Origin: Atherinomorus stipes
Lineage: Eukaryota > Chordata > Actinopteri > Atheriniformes > Atherinidae
DNA: 64,000 nucleotides
Direction: 5' to 3'
NCBI GenBank assembly: GCA_023101725.1
Contig: JALJCO010001058.1
Coordinates: 124,001 to 188,000, forward strand
The notes below the pieces were generated by a model. The model searched no databases and had not been told where the DNA came from. It was given only the letters and a program-made list of their open reading frames with translations. Made by a program: the position numbers and the translations under genes. Below, one piece after another: positions 51,218-64,000 of the stretch. The number at the start of each line of letters is the position of its first letter. The first letter of the stretch is position 1.

Positions 51218-52556
51218 CATAACTAATAATTAACTATGGATACGTAATGAGGCCTATTTGGAAAAGTATAAATAGATGCCTCACTAATTTTCTTAAGCTC
51301 TATAGCTCTTTTTAAGGTTTCAGCTTGAAAATGACATACCCAAAATGAATAGAGTATATCTCTGCATCTACAAGGTCTGTTTGAGTAATTTTGGTGTCAT
51401 AATAAAGGGAACACTTGGGACTTTTGTTCAAGTGTGTAAGACAGTTTTTCAGTTGAGTCATTCTAAGTAAGCGGTTGTTTATATTTGTATTCTTTGGCTG
51501 CTGGTTCACTGAGTTTTTGTCGTAGAGAAATAATAGTGGTACTATTGAAATCGTCAGGATCTTAGCTTTCATATGATATGCTGTTTGTTTGTCTACCATG
51601 AAGTATCAGAGAGGTAGCAATGGATATGTGCAGAGTGGGTGGATGCTCTGACCTTATTTAGATTTTGATATTTAAACATTAATATGCTTGGTGTATGTTA
51701 AAATGACTTATATGTGCTTGTAGCAGAGTTTCTCCTGTTTAATTTGATGATGGTATGGCTACATTGCTACATAATTAGTGCAACATTGTGCATCTTTTGC
51801 TGCAGTGAGTCTCAAAGTCTCCCAATTGGGCGACCATGGGGTTTAAGAGGCTACAGTGATACATGTGAAAAAAGACATTTCCAGAGAAAACTTTGAAATC
51901 ACTCCAGTATAAACTGTTGTCTCAGCATGTGTCACGAGTAGTCTTGAACTGGCTGAACTTCACACCATTTCGAAGGAAAAAGGTCCTTCCAAAAATGTGC
52001 TCAGTGCGTTTTCTACTTTTAGTCATGTGCATTCAGCAGAAAACATTTGAGCCAAAAGTTTGTTCACACCTAAAAATGCACCATAAACAAATGCATGGTT
52101 AACCTGGAAAGAACCAAAGAGCAGTGCTGCAATGAGGTTCTTTCTGATATGTCAGTCAGATACGGTTTTTATTTCAAATATATCCACCTTCACTGCTATA
52201 ACTTTATAAAGCTTGATGCAGCAGGAAATCAAACAAAGTATTGTAGTATTTTATCGTTTATTTGATAAAGTTTAAATGCTGTCATTAGTCTTCCACAGAT
52301 TTTGTGGTGGTTTGCAATTTTTTTAAGTGCAATTTGCTTTCAGAGAAAAAGTCTTAACTGGAAGGTTTTCAAGCTGACTGGGACAATTTATTTGACAGGT
52401 TTGTAAAACTAAGTGCAAATGGTTGTTTTCTAAAGCAGCCTGCAAAACACATCATGAACTTAATGTTGACACGTACGCAGCATTTTCTTACTTCACCTGC
52501 TGAACAAAGTTTGACTGCGTTCATAAAGAGTTTTATATTACACCAGATGGATCAGG

Positions 52557-52579
52557 TTATTATTATTATTATTATTATT
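52557..52579. repeat. (TTA)n microsatellite
   Basis: About seven TTA/ATT units in the aspg-arf6 spacer. Confidence 0.85.
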
Positions 52580-53469
52580 CAAGGGAAAAAGACTAACAAA
52601 ATCTGGATGCACTGGTTTTTCAGTTTATATATATATATAAAGTGTTTTTCTCATCTTTAAGACCCAGCTGTACAGTAATTCAGGGTGGAGTATTTTCTGT
52701 GGTAAATCATTTCAATGCAAGTCATTCCTGTTCCACAATGCAGTCTGGCTGTCCTGTTTACAACAAAAACAAACATGTATTCCCCCCAGAAGACTTACAG
52801 GTGATAATTATCACCTGTATCGAACAATGCAACCCCCCATACATTAACAGTTACAAAGCCTTGCATAAAACAGCAGGCATACCCACTCCCACCCTTCCTG
52901 AACCAATTCACGACATCCAGTGCCTGTTTTTTGCCTTCTATTATGTGCAGCTTTGAGGGAAAAAATATTGAAAAATAGTCAAGGAGGGTTGAAATAAGAT
53001 GCCCCCCCCCCCCCTTCTGTTTCTTATTAGTAAACAGAAAAACGTGAAAAAGGGCTTAAAATGATGTAATATTGCAAGTGAGGGTTTTACAGGGTCAGTT
53101 TGTGGTGAGATGATAGATCATTTGAGTATTTACAGAGCATTGTACTTTCATGTACTTTCATGTCTGGAAAATCTTTACAAAACATACTTGGCTAATAGGA
53201 AAGCCAACATTTTGGTAGATGTTCAAGAACAACTGGGGAATATAGAAAAGGATCCCTTCTCAGATGAGGTGAGATTAAGTTTTTCAATTGCTTTGTCATC
53301 TACTTTGGTGTTGGAAGGCTTGTTTGATTTTTAAAATGCTTAAACTGTTTTTAATAATCAAGCACTTTGTGTTGTCTTTGGCATGAAAATACATCAAATT
53401 AATCTGATTTGATTTGATTTTTGGAAAAATTGATGGTGATGATGAAGAAGGTGATGTATCTCAGGGATG

Positions 53470-54890
53470 TTATAATATCCAGGGGTGGCATTAAATCCTT
53501 GGTCACTTTAACTTTGAGGGTGTGTCAAAGTTACAGAAGTTGGCAAATGAAATTAAAATCAAGGATGATGTTGACAAGTCTACCTTAGAGCATGAAGCGT
53601 CCAACCAAGATGAATTCACCAGAGACCCCCGAAAAGAGGGAACCTGATGGAAGAGCGAAAGAAGAGCTTGAGCTAGTCATACAGACTTAACCAGCCCTAC
53701 TGAGTCAGAGGCAAGAATGGATTCAAGTACACGCTAGCATTTACTGATGATTTCTCAAGTAGGATATTTGGGCACTTTTGGGAGGCTAAAAAGTGAAACA
53801 GTCAAAATCAGTGAAATGTTTATTGCAGAAACCAACTAACGGAGAGATAACATGCATCCGATCAGACAATGAATTAACAGCATGAGACTTTCAGTCATCG
53901 TTGGGTAAGAAGACCATCAGACAAGACACATCAGCACCTTACTCACCCTACCAGAACAGAACAGCTGAAAGAAACTGGAGACCACTATAATAAAGCAACT
54001 TTACCAATCTTGCATTTAGAAAGACAGAAGAAAAAATGAATATAGAGAGTCCCGCTCACTGCTAAGACACACCCCCTTATTCTCTCTCCCTCAAAAGAAA
54101 AAAAAAGGTGTGAGAGGGGGGGGCGTTGGGGAAACCTAGGGGGGGGCCCCCCATAAAGGAGGGGTTGGAGGTATTTTTAAATAATTATAGAAAGGAAAAA
54201 ATATTATTATTTATTATTGGTGGTTTGTTTTGTTTTTAAGAGATCCATCAATTCCATTAATAATATTATATTATTAAAAAAAAAAAATAAGAAGAAAGAA
54301 GGAAAGGGAACTCACCTGTAGAGCTGTAGACATAAGCTGTACTGACTGCAGCAATAATTCACAACAGAACAAATGTGTGAGACAGACCTCATTGTACATG
54401 TTAACAGTCTGTCAAAGATGAGAGTTTGGATTTGTGTTATGCAGAGGACAAGAAAAATTCAACCCAAGGTACAATAAGGGTCAGAGAAATGGTCAAATAT
54501 TATGAAGGAAGAATTCAAATCCTTAAACAAAAACGGCACATTTAAACTTACCGCACTGCCAGAGGGCAAAAATGGCATTGGAGTAGACATACAAGGCCAG
54601 TTATTGTATGTGGCATAAGGCTTCAGCCACGTTGCTGGAATAGACTATCTAAAGACATTTTAACCAAATGCAATTATGACATCTGTGTGGAGTCTGATGT
54701 AAATGGCAGCAGAGTATGATTTGGAATTGCACCAGATGGAGCGACCTAAAGGATATGACACAGGTAGAAAACTAGTCTGCAAACTGAACAAGTCATTTTG
54801 AAACAAACTGAAACAAAATGTTGTGTGATCATCTAAATGAAACCAGTTTTGCAGAATCCTGTGACACACACACACACACAACAGAAAACA
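53470..54890 (+). mobile_element. Ty1/copia retrotransposon pol relic
   Basis: Pieces of copia pol appear in order on the plus strand but in shifting frames with stops. About 53490-53555 is a pre-integrase motif (LGHFNFEGVSKLQKLAN). About 53725-53990 is the integrase core (FTDDFS, then IRSDNE, then APYSPYQNRTAERN). About 54495-54590 is the start of the reverse transcriptase (EEFKSLNKNGTF, LPEGKNGIG). About 54740-54800 is a further RT block (ERPKGYD, LVCKLNKS). Frameshifts and stops make it non-functional. The middle (54060-54300) is low-complexity DNA. No LTRs were identified. Copia elements are uncommon in vertebrates compared with Gypsy. Confidence 0.8.
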
Positions 54891-55499
54891 TCATTAACTA
54901 TGTATTAATACAAAGAACATGTATGTGTATATCAGATCACCTAAAAAAATAATCAAGACACTAAAACATTAAAATGGTATATGTGCTGTATAGAGGTTAT
55001 TTTGAAGAGGATTTTTGTTACATCAATAGGATCACCCCTACATAGTGTGTACACATGGTACATGCCATGCCACCAGCTCTGAAAGAGGATTTGGATACTT
55101 CTCATTCTAATTAAAATGACTAAACAGGAAACAGCATAAAACAGATATGTGGCAACACCAGCCCTACAGTAAATACTCCTACATTTTACTGTGTCACAAT
55201 AACTGCTGCTTTCTTGTTACTGGATATGATCACTTGATAGTTTTGCTGGTAGCTGATGCGATGTGTGTGTAAATACTTACTTAATGAGAGACACGCCAAA
55301 ATGGCTTCATTTAATTTTGATATTTCTGTTTATAATAAAACTTCTTAGCAAATAAAACTGGTTCAATATAAGCATGATGAAAGTACAGTAAAAAATATTA
55401 CAGCTTGGAAATTATTTGAACAGTGAAAGCGGAAACAGCAAAAAAAAAAAGTTTGTCGCGCTTGTTGTTTTATTCTCGCATTAATTAAGAAAGTGCTGA

Positions 55500-56020
55500 A
55501 CATGGACATCCCTCCCTCCACCTGAAAGACTTCAACAGATCACTGATCTCAGGAGGTGATGAGTCTTTCTCAAAGAGGAGGTCCAGCAAGTGGCAATGTG
55601 TGCTGAACACCATGGAGCTTATCATAAACTTCAGATCCAGAGTGGACCACACACACGCCTCTCATCACTGGGGGCAGTTAGTCCTTTTCCACTAGCACAG
55701 GTCAGCTCAGTGCAACTAAACTCAACTCAATTCAGCTTGGGGAGAGAAATAGCATCCTTCAAATTTTAGGGAGTCCAGATCTCCAAGACCCTTTCCTGGC
55801 CTGTGAACACCAAGGCAGAAATAAAGAAGGCTCAGCAAGAACTGTATTTCCTGAAACCTCTAAAGAAAAAGCAAATTAGAGAATGTTGTTCCACAATACA
55901 GTGTGTACTCAGGTATTGTATCTCAGCTTGGTATGCTGGGCGCTCTACAGCAAGAAACAACTTCAGAGGCAAGAAGGCCCAAATCCATTTTCCAAGGCTC
56001 CTCTCACACAGCATGTCACC
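55500..56020 (+). mobile_element. Non-LTR LINE ORF2 relic (C-terminal RT region)
   Basis: Peptide pieces typical of fish LINE ORF2 ends are visible: LELIINFRSR near 55615, then KKAQQELYFLK and CISAWYAG within 55803-55950. In intact copies the order is a strand ending in FKFLG, then a KKAQQRL-FLR helix, then the SxxxYCxxAWY block. Frame breaks and a 60-bp insertion near 55681-55742 disrupt it. The exact clade (Rex, L2 or CR1) is not resolved. Confidence 0.7.
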
Positions 56021-56726
56021 TGGTTGACCTGTTGCCCACTACATGTCAACTGAACCTAGAGATTTGGTTTCTCTCATTAAAACAAACAGCGATCTTGTCG
56101 TCATTATTATTCTCCATTATTCAATATTTTCCAGATTTAATTCTTATCCTGTGCAATCTAGTAAAAGTTGCTTCTCTGTTTTACTTATCCTATTTATTGC
56201 CAACCACAAATGCAATATTTTCTCTCTTTAGTAAAATTGCCCTCATCTAGTGCAATACTCTCCTTTTTCATTCCACTGTCCATCCTATTTTATCTATCAT
56301 TATCTATCCAGATTTTTGCTGTAGGTATTTTTGCCTTTTGACTTTTTATTTATTTTTGTTACCTGTGTTATTTGCTACCTGGTGTGTTATAATGAACACG
56401 TTTGTCATATTTCTGTTAGTATTACAATATTTGTATCAGGAAAGCATTTTTAAATGCTTTTTGAAATTGATTAGGTCATTTTGGAATTGTGAATAGTGCT
56501 GGTACATTGGTGTTTGCAATGGACGGGGATTCAATGACGTTTAATAGCCACAAGAGGGGGACATTCGTCTTTATATAAAGAGTAAGACCAAGACGTTATC
56601 AAAAAGCAAAAAGCAAAAAGATCACTTATGCATTGTAGTAATTCAGGTGAGATACTGAAACAAGAAAAACTTTAGACAGTGCAGATTATTTAAGGTTCGG
56701 GGGTATAATTACATTTAATTTATTTT

Positions 56727-56811
56727 TTCATTCATTCATATATTCATTCATTCATTCATTCATTCATTCATTCATTCATTCATTCATTCATTCATTCATT
56801 TCATTCATTCA
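56727..56811. repeat. (TTCA)n tetranucleotide microsatellite
   Basis: About twenty units with slight interruptions at both ends, about 430-510 bp upstream of the predicted arf6 first exon. Confidence 0.95.
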
Positions 56812-57122
56812 CAACCGTATCTTCTTTCAGGCGATTGGAAATAAACACCTAAATACATGTGTCTATAATGTTTGTCAGAAAGAAACTTGTGCAAATCAGG
56901 CGTAATCTAAAAAAAAGAAGAGAAAAAACTCAATGGCATAAATGTAAATGTGTGGGGAAACAAACGAAAAAATTAAACTTGCACCGTGAGTGGCACCTAC
57001 ACACATCAAACATGCGTAACTTTTTTCATTATTATAATCATTATTATTATTTCATACCTAGCGAAGGGTTTTTTTTTTTTAACGAGCGGTCACTCGTATA
57101 TTCGTGTTTCTTATTTTGTCCC

Positions 57123-57142
57123 TTTTTTTTTTTTTTTTTTTT
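57123..57142. repeat. Poly-T run (20 nt)
   Basis: A T run about 100 bp upstream of the predicted arf6 first exon. Confidence 0.85.
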
Positions 57143-57240
57143 AAATTCGTTTAACATCAATAGGCTCGTGCAATCCTCAATTTTCTTTATCAGGTTGCAT
57201 ATCAATGAGGATATGTCTTCTGACGCCCCAGACAGTCTGT

Positions 57241-57401
57241 GGCGAGCTCGGCGGATTTAGCTGAATGAGGCAGACGGGAGGAAGTAGCTGTTAATGCAGT
57301 TCCACACCTTTCCGGTGTAGCAGCACTGCGACCAGCTCCAGTTAAAGGAGGAAGACGAGGGCTGAGGGAATTTATCGACACCGGAGAGGAGAGGAAAAAA
57401 G
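57241..57401 (+). other. arf6: Predicted arf6 5' UTR exon 1
   Basis: A GC-richer, CpG-containing stretch ending GGAAAAAAG followed by GTTAAT at 57402. It is followed 246 nt later by a strong acceptor (CTCATTTCAG at 57638-57647). A separate non-coding first exon is the usual arrangement of vertebrate ARF6. The left end is arbitrary, as no TATA was found, and the donor is not ideal, so the exact splice site is uncertain. Confidence 0.45.
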
Positions 57402-57647
57402 GTTAATAACTTATATTTCATCTATCAATTCAACTCTTTACAGCTGCCGCCAAATATTCCACCATTGTAATATTTGTATTATGTCCCGATAGAATTAGTT
57501 TGCTGTAGCCAACTATCGTCAGCTACTTAGCTTAGCTTGCTAAGCACCTAGCTGGCTATTGCTAACTTACTAACCGTCTTTTAACAGTCACGGACGCTAG
57601 CTTGCCAAATTTTGTATGTCTGACCCTTCTCCTAAATCTCATTTCAG

Positions 57648-58807
<1,160 letters not shown>

Positions 58808-58841
58808 TGATTGAGTGCTGACTGTTTTAGGTCAAAACTAC

Positions 58842-58847
58842 AATAAA
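58842..58847 (+). terminator. arf6: Proximal polyadenylation signal of arf6
   Basis: AATAAA 35 nt after the stop codon. It would give a very short 3' UTR; vertebrate ARF6 normally has a long one, so distal sites are probably also used. Confidence 0.35.
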
Positions 58848-60394
58848 GTTGCAAGTAACAAATAACTTCTCAAAATGAGTATGATTTAAAAAAAGTTGAT
58901 TCTCTCGCATTTATTTTAATACTGTTTACCCCACAACTAATTTATCTTTAGCTGGGTTTGCTGGCTTAAAGTTTGCTTGTGTTCTGTACCAGGCTTATAT
59001 TACATTCATTATTGATGGGGTTTGCTTCAGTTTTATTTTTTTAATTAATCAGTCCCAAGGTTAAAGCCACAGAGATCACCACCTTTGCCTGTTTTTCTTT
59101 CTTTTGCTGTTTCATATAGTTTTTCTAATGAAGTTTTTAATCTTCATTCTTGGACTAAAGCTTGTTTCAAGGTTCACTCTGTGTTGCGTTGAGCTTGGAT
59201 TTTATTTTTCTTCTTCAAAGGTGAGCTCTTAAACGTCATGTAGCCTACTTGAAGGACTTTGACATCTGTGTTGACGCAGTACTGTGATGAAAAGTATTCT
59301 TTCTCAGTGGTATTGAGAAAGCGGGGTTAAAAATGCAAAGGAAAAAAAATTGCCAATGCTTTTACATTTCATAGTCATTAGTCTGGGCATCAGAGAAAAA
59401 AAAAAATACTTCTAATATGTTTTATTACCCCGTCCAATACCCTTATGTGGGCTATATAGTTCCTTAATTGACCTTTTGTGTCATGTCTAATTGTGCTGAG
59501 TATTCAACAAATAGGCCTCCAGTAACTGAAACATGCTTGTCAGGATGCATTTTTAATTTTGGATAATACGTAGTCAGTTGACACAATCTTTCCAAAGGAA
59601 TGTCATTCAGCTATGAGCTCTCGATCTGATACCACAGTTGATTAGTCTCAGTATTGGGACATTATATGATAGCCTATATCTGTAGCATGAGTACGTAAGT
59701 ACATTAACCCTACATCAGAGTCCATCTGTCGTGCAGTCAGAGGGAGCTGTTTACTGGTGAGATGTTCAATGACACCATGTGGTGCAGCTCTTACTCCTCT
59801 TTTGACTGGGGGAACTATGTACAGAACAATGTCATTGTAATGTCTTATTAAAAAAGTGATTTTAAATCTTTTGTCCCTGTTTTTTTCTGAAACCGTTTAT
59901 TGATGGAGCTTTTTATTTTTTATATACATTCGTTTTGAAAAAGAAAATCAAGAGTTTGGAGCTGAAGTTTGAAAATCCCCCTGGGTTTCATTGTTATGTA
60001 GCCGATTCTTCATGAATGGCTCTTTCTGCGCTTGGACTAAAAGCTTCTGGCTTCAGTTCCCTCGCCAGTGAACCAGGAAAATGTTCAAAACAGGAAGTTC
60101 AACTTGCTGACTTTTTTGGAACAGCAGCAGAACCACATGATGGTTTGCATGAGAGTTGTTTGAGTAGTGCAGATGTACAGCTGAATTGTGCAGTTATTTT
60201 TGTGTGTGTGTGTGTTGCATGTTGATTGTAAGCTGGAGATGAGACGATGCTGGGCTCTCAGTTGTAACTTCCTGGATTTGCCTTTAAAAAAACAACTCAT
60301 TTATTTAATAAGAATGCTCAAGTTGACAAGTGGAACGCTGCTGTTTGGAAATGGAAAAGTAAATGGGGTAAAAGGATACTCACGGATAATTCTG

Positions 60395-60400
60395 AATAAA
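60395..60400 (+). terminator. arf6: Distal polyadenylation signal candidate of arf6
   Basis: AATAAA about 1.6 kb after the stop, the first canonical site after a long, T-rich, UTR-like stretch. Another (TGAATAAAG) follows near 60640. Confidence 0.3.
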
Positions 60401-60811
60401 GTTTGCCATTAAGACGTACAGATTAAAGAAGTACTAATGAAACTACAGGCTGTTGCTCTAAAGCATTTTCTCACGAGTTTTGTTTGTTTTTGCATACATG
60501 GGCTCCTTCTTTGTACTATGAAGTTCCAAAGAAATTTAAATGAATTTTCTAAGAAGTTCAGCTGAAACTGTTAGTTACAAGAAAAGATTAAGTGAAGAAA
60601 TACATTTAATTAAAGCTGATTAGCAAGAATAAATTACATCTGAATAAAGATATGATGATCCAAGTGATGCAAAATACTAAAATCATGTGTTTTTATTCAC
60701 AATGTGTTTTGCTTTTTCCATGCAGTCCTAACAGCATCCTTCTCCCTAAAAATATTTGCATCCACATGCATTTTAGCATTTAGATGTAATGGTATTTGGT
60801 GTGGGTGTGTG

Positions 60812-60818
60812 GGTGTGT

Positions 60819-60849
<31 letters not shown>

Positions 60850-60854
60850 GGGGG
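60812..60854. repeat. (GT)n followed by 22-nt poly-G
   Basis: A TG repeat passing directly into an uninterrupted G run at 60833-60854. Confidence 0.9.
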
Positions 60855-61635
60855 TTGCCTAGCAAGTTGCTCTTACAGCCTCAGGATGTTTGCTTAAGCA
60901 CCACAGAGGTTTCCGTCAGACAGGTCAGGTGACTTAGATAACTCGGCTTTTGCAGATATTTTTCACAACTCACATCTATTATGAAGCTCCCTTAAAAATA
61001 GCAGCATGATGAAGATGATTATTGATTATTGCGAAAGTTTCCACGCTGCAGAGAGGATTTATAAATACTTGCTGTCAGTAAGAGCTTGGTCAAGGCCCTC
61101 CATTAGATGCTGATGGCAGCTTAATTGGGCTGTAATTACCACTTTGTTTCCCGCCACTTCATTACAACCATATGATCCTCACAGCTTTATTGGCAACACT
61201 GGTGCCCCGGGGGCAAGGACAGAGACTGTAAGCAAGTTTTAATGACCTCCCCTCTGAAAAGATGAGACCTCCTGGCCCTTCTGTCAACTCCCTCGGCTCA
61301 GCTGGAATTCCTTATACTTCCTGAAAGTAAGGTTAGGAATAGGTTTCAGGTCATAGAGGGAAGCTCAGTAATGGGGGCTTTGTATAATGACCCTCATTCC
61401 TTTTGCTTTATGAAGTGTTAGGTTTGTCAAGTTTCCCAAAAGTTGGATTGAATAAGATCTTTTATACAGCAAGAAACAGGTTGTGTCTGCATCCTGCCAG
61501 GGGACATAAGTGAACTGATTTCATGACTTAATGGTGTCTTAATTAACATCATTAGGCAGACTTAAACTTTTGAACTTGTTTGCTTAAGAAAGTGTAAGAG
61601 GGATTTGTTTTAGGTGGCCAGAATGCTTGCTTGTT

Positions 61636-61654
61636 GGGGGGGGGGGGGGGGGGG
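61636..61654. repeat. Poly-G run (19 nt)
   Basis: An uninterrupted G run in intergenic DNA. Confidence 0.9.
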
Positions 61655-64000
61655 TTCTATGGTAGCCTGATGGGATTGGTGTTTTTGGTATCATATAAGC
61701 AGCTGCAGCAAGTTCCTAGTTAGTTCTGCCATTCTATACAAAAAGAGGAAGAAAAGGAAGTAACTGAAAGAGACCCTTTTTGTCTATGAGCTAAGCTCAG
61801 CAATATTAAAACAGACATGTTTTCACCATCGGGGCTTGTTGCTCACTAGTCAACTTAAAGAAAAAGAAACCAGCACAGGAGGTGCTGTGGTAGTGGCTCT
61901 ACAACTGTACTCCTCCCATGCTGACAAACTAACTTGAATTATCTGTGGTTTTCACGGGTGTGGTTTGTTTTCCTCAGTTCATTTCCTCTGAACTCCAGCT
62001 GCAGAGCATCATTTGTACAGGTAGCACAAGTATCATACTTATTTCTGACATTGGGCCTTGAACATAGTCATTGCTGGCTCATGCTGGCTTACACTGTAGC
62101 AGTCACACCCATCTGGATAATCACCATAAGATTTTTGATGCATGCAGGCATGGATATTCTTGTCCACATAACCAAACACCCTTATTACTGCACTTTATTT
62201 CCCCACTAAATGGTAGGAAGGAACACCTACTCAAAACCACAGATCTTACAGCTTAGTCCACTGGATACTCATCCAGGACACTAAACTAATCTCTTCAGTT
62301 GTGAAACTCTTGCTCTGTGTCCTCTGGTTAATTCCTGCACACCCTCTTCAGTTTTGTTGGGTGTGTTGTCAATAATAAACTCAGGCAGTTCAGTGTTAAA
62401 CAGGTGCGGAAGTGGTTGAAAGTTGTGGTAAGTTTCCTGCAGTGGGTACGGCTGTTGAATGCCATAGTAGATAGATGCAGTCTCATATGTCTGTGCTGTA
62501 GGTAACCTGGGCTTTGTTTTGTCAGCAGGTGTTTAAGAACACATTTTGTTGTTGCTGTTCCAACAGGGGTTTAGCGTGGTATAGACAAGTCAAATGAGCT
62601 TGAAAAATACGAGGCTATGAGGTGCAAGGTGCACTGGGCAGTGATCCAAAACACATTCCATTCATATCTGCAACTGAAGGTTACTGGCTGTGGTGAAATT
62701 ACAAATTCGGGGAACCAGAAGATTACGATGAAGTTAGAAGTCCATCTGACATATTCAATTTGTGTGTAGCTAGAAACACAAAGTGTTCATGCAAGCATTA
62801 ACTACATGATTTAAGCTACAAACCATGTAGTTTCACTGGCCTGTAATCATGTTGATTTTTCCACCATCCAATTTAAATGCTATTACATTTTCAAGCCTCA
62901 GGGCTCTTCGTTGTAGTCCATCATGTGAAAACATTGTCCACATGGGTCCTCTTTAGAATTGACAGATGTTTTACGCAGCTGTGTGAGTGTGAGCCAGTTT
63001 GTCCCCACACTCATACCACGCTGCATTCAGGTGTGAGCATACAGTACAAAAGGAAGAAAAGCAGGCATTATTCATTGTGCTGCAGCTTGCAGTTTCCTGA
63101 GTCTCTTGGCTGCAAGAAGCAGAAATGTGCAGTAATTGCATCTGTTTCTGAGGCATTATTAAATCAGAAGTTTCTGAGATCATTTGTTTGCTGAATATGT
63201 TTGTCCAAAGCTTATTTGTACAGTACAGAGCCCCAACCTTTGCCATGGAGCTTGTTTTCTCAGTTGATTCTAAGGATGATGTTAACAGCCCATTTAACAG
63301 CAGTGTAAGCACAAATATTTATAAACAGAGAAGTTTCCTGCAGCAGTTTGCAGCCATGACCGTCAGTTTGTCTGACAAGACTGCTGTAGTTCTTGGATAA
63401 AACAACAGTTTGAGACTGGAAGGAAATCTCAGATCTGCAGCACGGACGGCGCTGCTGCTCACACACAATCCACAATCAGACTACTGAGAAGTTATGACTC
63501 AGGGAAATGCTTCATCCACACACTGCTCCCCCTCCCTCCTGCACTACTCCCCACGGAGCTGGACCACTACACATCCTAATCATGACAAATACATCACTGC
63601 ACTAGAATGCAGTGGAGACAACAAAGATAGGAAGTGAGCTCTCCTCAAACTGTGTGGTATTTATAGTATAGTGGTATAAACTGTTACACACAACATACAA
63701 AGACAATAAGTTAATGATTAAAACCTTATTCAAGACCTAATAGGAGCGGTGTTTGTGTTGCTTGACTGTCAAATCCCATTACTTAAAAAACAGTTACAGG
63801 CGTAGTATTGATATGATGTCACAGATAGGAATGGGGAAAGAGGAAAGTGTGGACAATATTCTCACAGTCCTGGATTTGTGTCCCCTCTCAACTGCAGCAC
63901 AGCTGTCTTAACAGCACCCCCACCCTCCTCCTGTTCCCCCTGCAGGGGTGGGAGGGAGTCAGCATTGTATTTCTATTAGCTAGTTGTCCTACAGTGGTAC

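Larger units (their letters stand above)
47950..57240. other. Gene-poor spacer between aspg and arf6
   Basis: AT-rich and dominated by decayed transposons (listed separately) and simple repeats. No host gene was recognised on either strand. The two genes point away from each other, so the stretch holds their upstream DNA. Frames such as 49418-49681 are translations of a poly-G run. Confidence 0.7.
58808..60400 (+). other. arf6: arf6 long 3' UTR (predicted)
   Basis: T- and A-rich DNA with many ATTTA-like segments, lacking splice-supported open frames. Length and composition fit the long ARF6 3' UTR. The extent is inferred from the poly-A signals only. Confidence 0.45.
60401..64000. other. Intergenic DNA downstream of arf6
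   Basis: No gene was recognised on either strand. It includes a GT/poly-G tract at 60812-60854, a 19-nt G run at 61636-61654, and a stretch near 61010-61270 whose composition suggests a conserved non-coding element. Open frames near 61934-62209 and 62877-63312 have no splice support or recognisable domain. Confidence 0.6.

Noticed and set aside
53110..53334. 74-codon plus-strand open frame upstream of the copia relic
   Set aside because: I could not match it to gag or any known protein; AT-rich chance frame most likely.

Overview
The window is vertebrate genomic DNA, almost certainly from a ray-finned (teleost) fish. Genes are split into many exons with GT-AG introns, coding density is low, and the repeats are teleost-like: TA-flanked MITEs, Tc1/mariner relics, a SINE-like tail, microsatellites and very long poly-G and poly-A runs. 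The gene order ASPG, miR-203, KIF26A on one strand is the order of human chromosome 14q32.33, with arf6 beside it. No species can be named from the sequence.

Layout. Positions 736-25759 (minus) hold the first three coding exons of kif26a, encoding residues 1-247, separated by a 24-kb second intron full of repeats; the motor domain lies beyond the left edge. Positions 27388-27522 (minus) hold an unrecognised 45-codon exon with a strong Kozak start, a TATAAA and a consensus donor. Positions 30545-30630 (minus) are the miR-203 hairpin, with a likely TATA promoter and first exon of its primary transcript at 30855-30946. Positions 32399-47664 (minus) are a complete 16-exon aspg gene, which I rebuilt exon by exon with all phases agreeing (628 residues: a type I asparaginase followed by ankyrin repeats). 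Its promoter has a perfect CRE palindrome. Positions 48-57 kb are gene-poor and hold a Tc1 relic, a SINE-like tail, a Ty1/copia pol relic and a non-LTR LINE relic. Positions 57.2-60.4 kb (plus) are arf6, with a spliced 5' UTR, an intronless coding exon and a long 3' UTR. I see no gene from 60.4 to 64 kb.

The genes do not form one pathway: KIF26A is a non-canonical kinesin, ASPG hydrolyses asparagine, ARF6 controls membrane traffic and cortical actin, and miR-203 is an epithelial differentiation microRNA. What links them is conserved synteny. I found no clearly new multi-gene system. The best leads are the unrecognised exon at 27.5 kb (which could be an in-frame alternative start of kif26a), the pri-miR-203 promoter and exon, the paired CxxC motifs in the KIF26A N terminus, and a weak splice donor followed at once by a stop codon in aspg.
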